In this document: piece after piece, positions 39,729-49,398 of the stretch
Position numbering within the stretch: the first letter of the stretch is position 1
How the letters are laid out: every line of letters starts with the position of its first letter
Origin: Gilliamella sp. Occ3-1
Lineage (GTDB): Bacteria; Pseudomonadota; Gammaproteobacteria; Enterobacterales; Orbaceae
DNA: 64,000 nucleotides
Reading direction: 5' to 3'
Assembly: GCF_001690655.1 (NCBI RefSeq)
Contig: NZ_LZHQ01000015.1
Span: 33,654 to 97,653 of the forward strand
Translations under genes and position numbers: made by a program
Notes under the pieces: generated by a model
Told to the model about the DNA's origin: nothing
What the model saw: the letters and a program-made list of their open reading frames with translations, nothing else
The model's database searches: none

Positions 39729-39960
39729 AATTTATTTCCTATAAGTAGAGGTTATATAAAGAAATATTTTTATCTATTAAAACAAAATATCGCCATAAAA
39801 CAAGTCCGATAAGAATTATTTTTGTAGGCAACGAATTGATAACGTGGTGTTATATGCGTTTATATTATTTTTGATTAGAATGAAAGTTTAAGTAAGCTAA
39901 ACGTAGATATTTATTTCTGTTGTTTGTATTATTATAAACAAATATTATTGTGATAATTAT

Positions 39961-40966
39961 TGTAAATACCCCATTTTTAGTACACAACTGACGTAGAAAA
40001 TTCTCTATGATAAAAGTAAAAGAGGATTGACACATGAAAAAATAGCAGAGCACCAAATCGTATCGATATTAAAAGAAGCTGAATTTGTTATTCGCATTAA
40101 AGAACTTTGCCGTAAATATGGCATGGGCAACTCCACTTTTTATAAATGGCGAGAAAAATACGGCGGTATAGAAAGTTCAGATATCAAACACTTAGCAGCT
40201 TCAAGAAGAAATCATAAAAAAGCCGTAGTAACCACCAAGGAACGAAAAATATGGGCAAAAGAGCTATAAGCCACTAAATCAAACTTAGTTGACAAGAGCT
40301 GTGCTATTGTGAGATTAAATAGTTGTGCCTACTATTATCAACCTAAATTACCCGATGATTCAATGATTACTTTTATATAAGCGATATAGCTAAAAAACAT
40401 ATTCCCCTCAGAACCCCTGAAAAGTTATCGCGTCCTAATAAATAGGATAAATATTGGTCAATGGATTTTATGAGTGACAGTAGCCAAAAATCAACGCCGT
40501 TTTAAAAGATTCAACGTTATTGATGACTTGAATCGAGAAGCATTAGATATTAATATTGCGGTCAGTTTACCTGCCGATAGAGTGGTTCTCTATTTGGACA
40601 AGTTGGCTGAATGTTATGGGTATCCGTTAAAAATACGAGTCGATAATAGTTCAGAATTTACGGGGGGAAACGTTTATCAATTGGGCAAAATCACACGGTA
40701 TCACCATTGATTATATTGGGCTTGGTAGCCCATATTAAAACGGTTATATTGAAAAATTTAACCGAACTTATTGAATCGAAGTGTTAGATTTATATCTTTT
40801 TAATAATCTAGAGCAAGCAAGGAGAGTATCTGAAGAATGGCTAACCATTTATAATACTTAAAGACTGCATAAGGCATTAAATAACATGATGCCCATTGAA
40901 TATAACATCCTAAAAAAGTAGCATAATTCCCTACGTTAGTTTTATAATAAAAATTAGGTTTTTACA
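39961..40966 (+). mobile_element. IS407-like element, copy 2, heavily decayed
   Basis: It starts with TGTAAATACCCC at 39961 and ends with a matching TTTTTACA near 40966, about 1.0 kb. orfA has lost its start frame, with a stop three codons after ATG 40034, and its 3' third is deleted. orfB is broken by stops, frameshifts and an internal deletion, though WSMDF, RVDNSSEF and the GYIEKFNR-like segment are still visible. It is the oldest-looking of the three copies. No target duplication flanks it (TTAT / ATGC). Confidence 0.85.
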
Positions 40967-41023
40967 ATGCCACTATAAATTGTATCAATCTTCAAGCACC
41001 AGTTAACTGTTTATAAGATAATA

Positions 41024-41052
41024 AAAAAGCTCACTCAACAAGCAGGCTTTTT
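41024..41052 (-). terminator. Possible terminator of the tRNA-His-tRNA-Pro unit
   Basis: AAAAAGC / GCTTTTT stem around a 15-base loop, 10 bp past the tRNA-Pro end, with a T run on the minus strand. Weak stem, moderate support. Confidence 0.5.
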
Positions 41053-41061
41053 ATTGAAAAT

Positions 41062-41138
41062 TGGTCGGCGAGAGAGGATTCGAACCTCCGACCCACTGGT
41101 CCCAAACCAGTTGCGCTACCAAGCTGCGCTACTCGCCG
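41062..41138 (-). tRNA. tRNA-Pro (TGG)
   Basis: A 77-nt cloverleaf with encoded CCA, anticodon TGG in the loop TTTGGGA, and acceptor CGGCGAG paired with CTCGCCG. It lies 25 bp after tRNA-His in the same direction, so they are one transcript, resembling the hisR-proM end of the enteric argX operon. Confidence 0.97.
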
Positions 41139-41163
41139 TTAGATATTTTTTCATTCTATAAAA

Positions 41164-41240
41164 TGGGGTGGCTAATGGGATTCGAACCCACGACAACTGG
41201 AATCACAATCCAGGGCTCTACCAACTGAGCTATAGCCACC
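41164..41240 (-). tRNA. tRNA-His (GTG)
   Basis: A 77-nt gene including the extra 5' G of histidine tRNAs, anticodon GTG within TTGTGAT, CCA encoded. First tRNA of the two-gene unit with tRNA-Pro. Confidence 0.97.
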
Positions 41241-41780
41241 ATATAAACAGGACGAAATATTACGCATAAAAAATAAAATTGTCCAGTATAATTTTTAAAA
41301 AATACGCCAATTGGTCACATATGAATCGATAATGGTATAAATTTAATGTATTTTCAATAAAACCATTTATATAATATGATGATATTCAGTATAAATACTG
41401 TCTTTGTACAAGTTAAATTAAGTAAACTTAGAAACTCACAAAATTTATTCTTACCAGATCACTTGTTGTTTCATTTTTTATCTCTATATTTTATTTATAA
41501 AGTATAAATTATATGAATAAAAAATTTAAAAATCATATAAATATTATTTTATTATATCTTATTGAGACTTGAATTATGTGATTGTATGATCAACGCTCAA
41601 TTACTTATATTTTTAGGTTAAAATTTATGTTACATAGTATAAGTAACATAATTCTTTTCTACATTATTAAAATAGTAAATTAAAGCATCAGGAATAGTTC
41701 AAAATATGTAATATTTTAGTAAAATAGCCTGACTTTTTTTTAATTATTGCAATAATATAAATAACTATAATTGGATAACG
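41241..41780. other. Gene-free interval between tRNA-His and cpxR
   Basis: 540 bp with no ORF of coding character. It should hold the tRNA promoter (leftward) and the cpxRA promoter (rightward). GTAATATTTTAGTAAA at 41708-41723 resembles a CpxR box (two GTAAA-like repeats), about 60 bp before cpxR, which would fit autoregulation. Otherwise I see only AT-rich sequence. Confidence 0.45.
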
Positions 41781-42473
41781 ATGGCGATTATGATAAATAT
41801 TTTATTAATAGATGATGATATAGAATTATCACAAATGCTTAGCGAATATTTGACTAATGAAGGTTTTAATATCAAAAGTGTCTATTTAGGCAAAGATGGT
41901 ATTGATGAAGCGCTATCAGGTAAATATCGTGCAACAATTTTAGACGTTATGTTACCAGATATTAATGGTATTGATGTCCTTAAAAGCATCCGTCAACAAT
42001 GTAATATGCCTGTTATTATGTTAACTGCTAAAGGTGATAATATTGATCGCGTTTTGGGTTTGGAATTAGGTGCTGATGATTACATTCCAAAACCATGTTA
42101 TCCGCGTGAGTTATTAGCAAGATTACGTGCAGTTTTGCGACGTTTTGATGAACGTTCGGTCGAAATGGTTGATGATAAAAAATACCATTTTAATGGTTTA
42201 ATGTTAGATCTACCACAACGACTTTGTACTTGGAATGGACAAGTGATTGATCTGACATCAACCGAGTTTAATTTATTAGTTTTATTAGTAAAACATAGCG
42301 AGCGTGTAGTAACTAAAGAAGAATTATCTGAAATTGGGCTTGGGAGAGCAAGAGAACTTTACGATCGTAGTGTTGATGTTCATATTAGCAATATTCGCCA
42401 AAAATTACATCAAGTTGCACAAAATGATGTGACAATAGAAACGATTAGAGCTGTCGGTTATCGTATTCGTTAA
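41781..42473 (+). CDS. cpxR: Envelope-stress response regulator CpxR
   Basis: An OmpR-family regulator of 230 residues. The receiver domain has acidic pocket DDD (11-13), phospho-acceptor D55 (ILDVMLPD) and the conserved lysine in MLTAKGD. The winged-helix domain ends with HISNIRQKL and TIRAVGYRI. RVLGLELGADDYIPKP and the cpxA gene 18 bp downstream point to CpxR. Two ATGs (41781, 41790) are possible; GGATAACG before the first favours it. No cpxP-like gene is nearby. Confidence 0.88.
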   Translation: MAIMINILLIDDDIELSQMLSEYLTNEGFNIKSVYLGKDGIDEALSGKYRATILDVMLPDINGIDVLKSIRQQCNMPVIMLTAKGDNIDRVLGLELGADDYIPKPCYPRELLARLRAVLRRFDERSVEMVDDKKYHFNGLMLDLPQRLCTWNGQVIDLTSTEFNLLVLLVKHSERVVTKEELSEIGLGRARELYDRSVDVHISNIRQKLHQVAQNDVTIETIRAVGYRIR

Positions 42474-42491
42474 TGAATTAATAGGCTTGAT

Positions 42492-43787
42492 ATGAATCAT
42501 CGATTATTTTGGAAAATACTCATCATGTTTGAGGTCATTTTTTGTCTTACCTTCGAATTGACTTGGATTGCGTTTTCTATTTATGTAGAAAATAAAAATC
42601 AAAGATTCCTCAATCATTTACCCACAAAAGTCGATATGATCGCTCAGCTATTACATGTGGCAGGTGAGGATGAAACACTTAATTTTATAGCACATTTACC
42701 CGAACGAGAGAGAAATTTGTTGTCAATAAAATTAGTTTCCCCTCTGAATGATCAAGTTAATATTTTAACCGATGAATTAGAAACACCTACATATGCTTAT
42801 CAGCGTATGACAGTCGCCCCTGATGGAACTCTTTATTCTGTTTCATTTAAAGAGGATAAAGAGGATCATGTTAAAAAGGCATTGTTTAACATGCCATTGC
42901 CAATTGTATTAGTTGGCATATGCGTTGGACTTGTTTTTAGTCTTTTTCTAGCATGGAATTTAACTAGACCAATGAGATTATTAAGGCAAGGCTTTTTTAA
43001 GGTATCTCAAGGAGATCTTTCTGTCAGATTATTCAATAAACTAAAACCTAGACGTGACGAACTTAGTGAATTAGGAAAAGATTTTGATATGATGGTTGAG
43101 CAACTTAATATCTTGCTTTCTGATCGTCAGTCTCTCCTTCATGATGTTTCTCACGAACTTAGAACTCCTCTTGCTCGATTGCAGTTAGCAATTGGACTTG
43201 CTCAACAAAATAAACAAAATATTGATACATCTTTAGCTAGAATAGAGTTAGAGTCAGAACGTTTAGATCAGTTAATTGGAGAAATTCTAAATTATTCCCG
43301 TGCTGAAATGAATAATCGTACTGATGAATATTTTGATTTAAAAGACTTAATAAGTGTAGTAATCAATGATGCTAATTATGAAGCTAATCACCAGTTAATT
43401 GAAGTACATTTTACTTTATCATCTATTTCTCATCCAATTGTTAAAGGTAACTCAGAACAAATACGTCGTGCTGTTGAAAATATTATCCGCAATGCTATTC
43501 GTTTTTCAAAAGCTGAGCAAGCCGTAGAAGTTTCACTAAAAGAAACAGGTAAGTATTTACAAATTGAGGTTAAAGATCGAGGTCCTGGTGTTGAAGAAAA
43601 TAAGTTATCCAGTATTTTTGAACCATTTGTCCGAATTCAGTCTCCACAATTAGGTAAAGGTTATGGTTTAGGACTAGCAATTGCTAGAAAGACTGTCATT
43701 ATGCATAACGGTACTATCCAAGCAACTAATCGTGATGGTGGTGGTCTTGTTGTAACAATATGTTTGCCTTATTGGAGAAAACTTTAA
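42492..43787 (+). CDS. cpxA: Envelope-stress sensor kinase CpxA
   Basis: A 431-residue histidine kinase. A first membrane helix (about 10-31), a periplasmic sensor of about 100 residues, a second helix (about 136-156), a HAMP linker (TRPMRLLRQGFFKVSQGDLSVRL), the phospho-accepting H221 in HDVSHELRTPLARLQLA, and the ATPase boxes N (IRNAIRFS), G1 (VKDRGPGVEE) and G2 (GKGYGLGLAIA) are all intact. The periplasmic part is shorter and unlike E. coli, so the signals sensed may differ. It is cotranscribed with cpxR. Confidence 0.88.
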   Translation: MNHRLFWKILIMFEVIFCLTFELTWIAFSIYVENKNQRFLNHLPTKVDMIAQLLHVAGEDETLNFIAHLPERERNLLSIKLVSPLNDQVNILTDELETPTYAYQRMTVAPDGTLYSVSFKEDKEDHVKKALFNMPLPIVLVGICVGLVFSLFLAWNLTRPMRLLRQGFFKVSQGDLSVRLFNKLKPRRDELSELGKDFDMMVEQLNILLSDRQSLLHDVSHELRTPLARLQLAIGLAQQNKQNIDTSLARIELESERLDQLIGEILNYSRAEMNNRTDEYFDLKDLISVVINDANYEANHQLIEVHFTLSSISHPIVKGNSEQIRRAVENIIRNAIRFSKAEQAVEVSLKETGKYLQIEVKDRGPGVEENKLSSIFEPFVRIQSPQLGKGYGLGLAIARKTVIMHNGTIQATNRDGGGLVVTICLPYWRKL

Positions 43788-43800
43788 TAATAAAAATATA

Positions 43801-44550
43801 TTAATAACAATCGGGATTAACAGTTAATACATACTCTTTAACAAGGCTTTCCAGACTGATTTTATCGTGCCCTATAAAACTTAAAGCTTTTATAATAACT
43901 TCTGGCTCACTTTTCAATATAGTTTTGTATTGGTCAATATATTGGCTAGCGATAGGTTTATATGACCAGTGCCATTCTTCAGGTTGATACCCACCTTTGC
44001 GTCCCTCATTAAAAGCTTGGCAAAATCCATATTTAGATAGATTTTTTTGAAGCCATTTATATAGAATGATGCCTTTTTTATCATCTTTAAAATATGTTGA
44101 TGAAACACTGGTAATATCAATATCTGTTCCCCAATGATGTCTTGAGGTGCCAGGCATTGACGAAAATTTTAGAATTTTTTCAGCAATTTTTTCTGGATCA
44201 TTTATTTTAGTTGATAAAGCATCCCATTTCCGTTGCCAAATACCGTTTTGGTAAGTGTAATTTCGCGTTGCGCTTACTATGATAAAAGGAATATCTGGGT
44301 GAACTTTTTGAAAGTCATTGTAGGCTTTTATAAGTTGTTCGGTTGGTTCTTTTTGTAGATACATTCCTTTTTTATTAACAGGTAGTATAGTCGAGTCTAA
44401 AGCGATGAAACCATTATCTTTTTTTTCGTCAAACTGTCCAATCAATTTATTTAATGTGATCTGTTGTGCCATGGTAAAATTAGGAAATAGAAGTAAAGAT
44501 AAGTTTAAAGTCAATCCACCTATCTTTTTTAATATCGTTGATTTTTTCAT
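43801..44550 (-). CDS. M15B peptidase, VanY-type D-alanyl-D-alanine carboxypeptidase
   Basis: A secreted zinc peptidase acting on peptidoglycan stem peptides, 249 residues. The signal peptide ends near FTMAQ. The M15 metal motifs are complete: SRHHWGTDIDI (SxHxxGxAxD type) and the EEWHWSY motif. SATRNYTYQNGIWQRKW is the substrate-loop region. It is convergent with cpxA, 13 bp away. Members of this family include LdcB/DacB-like L,D- and D,D-carboxypeptidases, so exact specificity is open. Confidence 0.85.
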   Translation of the reverse strand: MKKSTILKKIGGLTLNLSLLLFPNFTMAQQITLNKLIGQFDEKKDNGFIALDSTILPVNKKGMYLQKEPTEQLIKAYNDFQKVHPDIPFIIVSATRNYTYQNGIWQRKWDALSTKINDPEKIAEKILKFSSMPGTSRHHWGTDIDITSVSSTYFKDDKKGIILYKWLQKNLSKYGFCQAFNEGRKGGYQPEEWHWSYKPIASQYIDQYKTILKSEPEVIIKALSFIGHDKISLESLVKEYVLTVNPDCY

Positions 44551-44652
44551 CTTTCAAACATTGCCAATATTCTATTAGCCAGATTAAGTTAAAAACAGTA
44601 TAATCCTTTTCCTAAAAAATGAAATAGCCACAATGTGTAAAAACGAGGCCTT

Positions 44653-45843
44653 ATGTTAACAACATCTACATCTAATGCGTCTGAAAATTATTTAGACGCT
44701 GCCAATACAATGAATCTTAATAAAACTAATTCTATAAACGAAAGAATAAATTTACTAAACTTCACACGCCAACAATTAAGAGAGTTTTTTATATCACTTG
44801 GTGAAAAACCGTTTCGAGCTGATCAAGTAATGAAATGGATCTATCATTTTGGTATAGATAATTTCGATCAAATGACGGATATCAATAAAAAACTACGTGA
44901 ACAACTAAAGACTTTAGCAGAAATTAAAGCTCCTAAGATTGCCATAGAACAGCGTTCTTCTGATGGCACAATAAAATGGGCACTTGATGTTGGTAATAAC
45001 CAACTTATTGAGTCTGTTTATATTCCTGAACGTGATCGAGCAACATTATGTGTTTCATCACAAGTAGGTTGCGCATTAGAGTGTAAATTTTGTTCTACTG
45101 CTCAGCAAGGATTTAATCGTAATTTAACCGTTTCTGAAATTATTGGCCAAGTATGGCGTGCTTCAAATGCAATTGGAGTCACAGGAAAATTAGCAGATAG
45201 ACCCATTACTAATGTAGTTATGATGGGTATGGGTGAGCCGCTACTGAATTTATCTAATGTTGCACCAGCTATGGAAATTATGTTAGATGATTTTGGCTAT
45301 GGTTTATCAAAAAGGCGTGTAACTTTATCGACATCAGGGGTTGTTCCCGCTTTAGATAAGCTAGCCGGTATGATTGATGTGGCGCTAGCGATATCGCTTC
45401 ATGCCCCTAATGATACTATTCGTAGTGAAATTATGCCAATTAACCAAAAGTACAATATGTCTATGCTACGTGATTCAATTTTGCGTTATCTTTCTTCTTC
45501 AAACGCAAATCACGGAAAAGTAACTATTGAATATGTATTACTTAATCAAATTAACGATGGCATTGAACATGCCCATGAGCTTGCTCAATTCTTAAAAAAT
45601 GTACCTAGCAAAATTAATTTAATTCCTTGGAATCCGTTTCCTGGTGCGCCTTATTCAAGATGTTCAAATACTCGAATTGATCGCTTTATGAAAACATTAA
45701 TGAGATATGGATTTACCGTAATAGTTCGTAAAACACGGGGGGATGATATCGACGCTGCTTGTGGCCAGTTAGCTGGTGAAGTTGTTGACCGCACTAAAAG
45801 AACTCTTTATAAAAAGCAGAACCTTATTAAGCAAACAGCATAA
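44653..45843 (+). CDS. rlmN: Dual-specificity RNA methyltransferase RlmN
   Basis: RlmN is a radical-SAM enzyme that methylates A2503 of 23S rRNA and A37 of some tRNAs. It has 396 residues (E. coli 384); the extra length is an N-terminal tail rich in N and S. The radical-SAM cluster cysteines are in [19 protein letters not shown], the block [14 protein letters not shown] follows, and the catalytic cysteine pair includes [17 protein letters not shown] lies 5 bp before the ATG. pilW follows 29 bp later, as in many gammaproteobacteria. Confidence 0.96.
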   Translation: MLTTSTSNASENYLDAANTMNLNKTNSINERINLLNFTRQQLREFFISLGEKPFRADQVMKWIYHFGIDNFDQMTDINKKLREQLKTLAEIKAPKIAIEQRSSDGTIKWALDVGNNQLIESVYIPERDRATLCVSSQVGCALECKFCSTAQQGFNRNLTVSEIIGQVWRASNAIGVTGKLADRPITNVVMMGMGEPLLNLSNVAPAMEIMLDDFGYGLSKRRVTLSTSGVVPALDKLAGMIDVALAISLHAPNDTIRSEIMPINQKYNMSMLRDSILRYLSSSNANHGKVTIEYVLLNQINDGIEHAHELAQFLKNVPSKINLIPWNPFPGAPYSRCSNTRIDRFMKTLMRYGFTVIVRKTRGDDIDAACGQLAGEVVDRTKRTLYKKQNLIKQTA

Positions 45844-45872
45844 GGATAAATCTTTATAAAAAGGAGAGATAG

Positions 45873-46487
45873 ATGAAGAAATTGTTAATTATATCTAGCT
45901 ATTTTTTGATGATAGTATTAGCGGGTTGCCAAATGAAAACCAACAATGAATTTGATCCAGAAAAAGCCGCTTTGGCTAGGATGCGACTTGGATTAGGATA
46001 TCTTGCTAAAGCAAATGAGTCAGAAGAAAATATTAAAGTAGCACATTATAATCTAAAATTAGCTGCACAATACTCTCCAAATAATCCCCAAGTTATGTTA
46101 GCCATGGCAATGTTTGATCAACATGTTGGTGAATACAACGAAGCAGAGATGATTTACAAACGTATTACTCTAATGCAACCAAGTAATGGATTATATCATG
46201 TCCATTATGGTTCTTTTTTATGTGGTCGAGATCGTTATCAAGAAGCAAAAAAACAATTTGAACAGAGTATTGAGTTCGATCGTCATCGTTGGAAAGCTGA
46301 TGCTTATGAACAATATGGTTATTGTGCAATCCAAAATAATGATAAAAAAATAGCTGACTTAATGTTTAAGCAACTTTTTCAATATGATGCTAATCGTCGA
46401 GACAACGTTATAAAAACAGCTGAACTTTATAAAAACAAAGGTGATAAAAAAATAGCAAATTATCTATTTTCAGTAACAAATAAATAA
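45873..46487 (+). CDS. pilW: Type IV pilus biogenesis/stability lipoprotein PilW-like (TPR)
   Basis: A 204-residue TPR lipoprotein. The signal peptide ends at the lipobox VLAGC (Cys19), followed by three or four tetratricopeptide repeats (AALARMRLGLGYLAK, KVAHYNLKLAAQYSPNNPQVMLAMAMFDQHVGEYNEA in pieces, SNGLYHVHYGSFLCGRDRYQEA). The position after rlmN is typical for pilW/pilF, whose product helps the secretin PilQ assemble. No other pilus gene is in the window, so the name rests on position and architecture. AAGGAGAG precedes the ATG. Confidence 0.78.
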   Translation: MKKLLIISSYFLMIVLAGCQMKTNNEFDPEKAALARMRLGLGYLAKANESEENIKVAHYNLKLAAQYSPNNPQVMLAMAMFDQHVGEYNEAEMIYKRITLMQPSNGLYHVHYGSFLCGRDRYQEAKKQFEQSIEFDRHRWKADAYEQYGYCAIQNNDKKIADLMFKQLFQYDANRRDNVIKTAELYKNKGDKKIANYLFSVTNK

Positions 46488-46548
46488 ATCATCAGCCATT
46501 ATTATAATAGTAATAAATTTTTAATAATTATAAGCAAGAATATATGTC

Positions 46549-47118
46549 ATGAATTTTTGGGCTATTTTATTATTAGCACTAGCAATGTCAACCGACGCTT
46601 TTGCTGTCGCCGTTTGTCGTGGGATTTCACTTAAATCAACACCAATTTTAGGCGCATTAAAAATTGGTATTCTATTTGGTGTTGTTGAGACTATTACCCC
46701 CTTGCTTGGTTGGTTAGTTGGTTATATTGCGTTGCAATATATTGAACAATGGGAGCATTGGGTTGTATTTATTGTCATGCTATTTTTAGGCATTAATATG
46801 ATATATAACAGCCAGAAACAGTCAGATGGAAATTGCCGTGAATTAACATCATCAAAAAAATCTTTTCTAATGTTAATTTTCACAGCAATTTCAACCAGTA
46901 TAGATGCATTTGCTGTTGGGATTGGACTAGCATTAGCAAACGTCAATATCTTTTTTGCTGCAACAATGATTGGGATAGCAACCTGTTTAATGGTTACTAT
47001 TGGATTATTATTGGGTAATAAAATTGGCTGTTTAATTGGTAAACGGGCTGAGCTTTTGGGCGGGTTAGTACTTATTTCTATTGGAGTAATAACTCTTTAT
47101 CAACATCTTTCTATTTAA
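46549..47118 (+). CDS. mntP: Manganese efflux pump MntP
   Basis: MntP (YebN) exports Mn2+ across the inner membrane. It has 189 residues (E. coli 188) and six hydrophobic helices in two inverted halves. Each half carries the family aspartate motif: MSTDAFAVAVCRG and STSIDAFAVGIGLAL. Only 61 bp separate it from pilW, too short for the yybP-ykoY manganese riboswitch that precedes mntP in E. coli, so control must differ. Confidence 0.93.
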   Translation: MNFWAILLLALAMSTDAFAVAVCRGISLKSTPILGALKIGILFGVVETITPLLGWLVGYIALQYIEQWEHWVVFIVMLFLGINMIYNSQKQSDGNCRELTSSKKSFLMLIFTAISTSIDAFAVGIGLALANVNIFFAATMIGIATCLMVTIGLLLGNKIGCLIGKRAELLGGLVLISIGVITLYQHLSI

Positions 47119-47261
47119 TGTTTCAAATAAAAATACTTTTTGTACTGTTAGGTTTCGAACGTTTTATTGATTGGTATATTTTATCCAAATTTAAATAACG
47201 CCCGAAACCAATCACTTTCCTTAATAAAGGTTATAGAGAACTAACTCTATCTTATCTCTCT

Positions 47262-49383
47262 TTAATTTTTATAAAATTCCATATCAAAACTGTGTGTATG
47301 CTGATTATAAATTGCTTTAAACACTCCTTGATCATGAGGATTCTGCAAAATATGATTAACAATAAATGGTCTAACATTGGTTTTTATATAACCTGGCAAT
47401 CCTCGGGCACCACGAATGATATCATAATGATCGTGACAGAATGTACTGATACAAGAATCTTTTATTTCGATAGTGTAGCCACGATGACTATATGATTGAT
47501 TTAATTTGTCAATTTCTCGACGAATAATCCGTTCAATAACTTCCATTGGTAGGCGTTTAAAATGAAGAATATTTTCACGTCCATTAAAACGATTAAGCAT
47601 TTCTGAACGATAAGTATTATTCAGTTCATTTGTCGCTAATTCACATGCAGCATCGTCAGAAAGATTAGGATCCAAATAGTAAGATTGTCCAATATTTGAG
47701 GTCATAATAATCATGATATCAAAAAAAATCGACAGTTCGACCGACATTATCGGTTAATCGTCGGTCCGATAAGATCTGTAAAAAGATATTAAAGACATCA
47801 GGATGTGCTTTTTCAATCTCATCAAATAAATAGATTCCAACCGGTTTTGTTCTAACTAAGTTTGTTAAAATTCCCCCTGCTTCAAATCCTTCATATCCTG
47901 GAGGTGCACCAATTAATTTTGCAACAGCATGTTTTTATATATTCTGACATATCAAAGCGAACCAACGATTTTTCATCACCGTAAACATATTCCGCTAAAG
48001 CTTTGGCCATTTCAGTTCTACCTACACCAGATGGGCCTAAAAATAGGTAAGACATTGCAGGGCCTGATTCTTCAAGCGTGTCAACTTTAGCAACCTTCAC
48101 CGAATTGGCGACATGTTTAACAATGTTATCTTGACCAAAAATTCGCGATAATAAATTTGCCTCCAAATTAATCATGTTTTCCACTTCATTCTCATCTAAT
48201 TTGTTTGCTGATATACCTGAAACTTTGCTAAATTCAGCAATTACTTCTTGGCGATTTAGTCGCAAATCTTTATTGGCTAGCATCACCAATTTTTGATGTT
48301 GTTCATTATTTTGTACAATTTCTGCATCAATTTGTCGAATTTTTTCCTTTAATTTAGAAACTGCTAGTGAGTCAAAACCTCCAGCTGTTAACTGTGCAAA
48401 TGTCTTTATAGTAACTGATTCTGAATTTTTATTATTGTCCTCTTCTTCTTGTAACTGGGTGATTTCATCTTGCAGTTTGAAGCGTAACGTTTCAGCATCA
48501 CGTTGATATTGATATGTTTTGCTAATTTCAGACTTTAAATTCTGCCAATTTTGCTGCCATTGTTCAAGCTGCTGTCGCAAATCATGTTGTTCTGTTTCAC
48601 TAGTAATTTTCTCGATCTTACCCATTAACTCAGCAATTTTTGGATGTTGTTTATGTGTAAGTTGACGATAACTAGCAAGTGCACGATCAAGTAATGAAAT
48701 AGCACGTTGAGGCTGTGCCCAACCTAAATCTAAACTATCACGATATTTACAGGTTAAATGTATCGCTTCATCAATAGCATCTTTATCCACTTCAATTTTG
48801 TGGTATGCAGATAACTCCTTTGCAACAGTAGTAACAATGGAATTTAAATTATCCCCAGTAGATTCTTTGACATCGTAAAGAGTGTAAAGTTCAGGCATAT
48901 TCGTGCTAGCCTTTAGCGCACTACTAAGTTTCTCATCACGAACTTCGAGGATAACTTGAAAATTATTTGATTTATCGGCGTTGTTAAGAGCATTTATAAA
49001 ATGAGCATTACCTGTATTATGTGCTGTTTCTAAAAAATTAGCCGTATCAGTAATAATCAGCACTGACTCAGGAGTTTGCATTAGCTTTTTTAAAATACTT
49101 TGAAATTCATTATTTATCTTAGTACTATCGCCGCTAGAAAAAAGAGCATCACCATTTAACCAAAATAATTTTTTACAATCAAATCAAATGGTGTATCTGG
49201 GTTATTTTTAGCCGCCTATAAACCAAGGGTAAGCATTGAAACACCTCTGCGGGCCTGTCAACAAAAGAGAATTTGATGATTTTCGTATGAGAATAGACGA
49301 TATTCTCTCTAAATCATATTCCCTTCCTACTAAAGTAAAATTAGGGTATTGCCCTAAATATTCACGCCCTCTAACTAAATACA
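47262..49383 (-). pseudogene. ClpB-like double-AAA+ ATPase, frameshifted
   Basis: A Hsp100/Clp-type unfoldase of about 700 residues without the usual N-domain. ATG 49381-49383, preceded by AAGGAA, starts MYLVRGREYLGQYP. The frame then breaks at the first P-loop (LLLTGP...RGVSML, no GKT), near 49170, at about 47930 after DMSEY, and in a T8 run near 47730. Between breaks the pieces read cleanly: a coiled-coil middle, the second nucleotide domain with GPSGVGRTE (Walker lysine replaced by Arg), [37 protein letters not shown], and a C-terminal domain. It lies 15 bp after a coiled-coil partner, also broken. No type VI secretion genes are near, so ClpV is unlikely. Confidence 0.8.
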
Positions 49384-49398
49384 TTGTGCATTCCTTTG

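Noticed and set aside
39729..39960. Possible gene fragment left of IS copy 2
   Set aside because: The minus-strand ORF 39865-40056 runs into the IS end, has low-complexity composition and no recognisable product.
47225..47250. Small hairpin ATAGAG / CTCTAT after mntP
   Set aside because: Only 6 bp and no T run; not strong enough to call a terminator.
47262..49383. ClpV (TssH) of a type VI secretion system
   Set aside because: No tss gene lies nearby, the Clp N-domain typical of ClpV is absent, and the partner is a coiled-coil protein. General ClpB-like is as far as the sequence allows.
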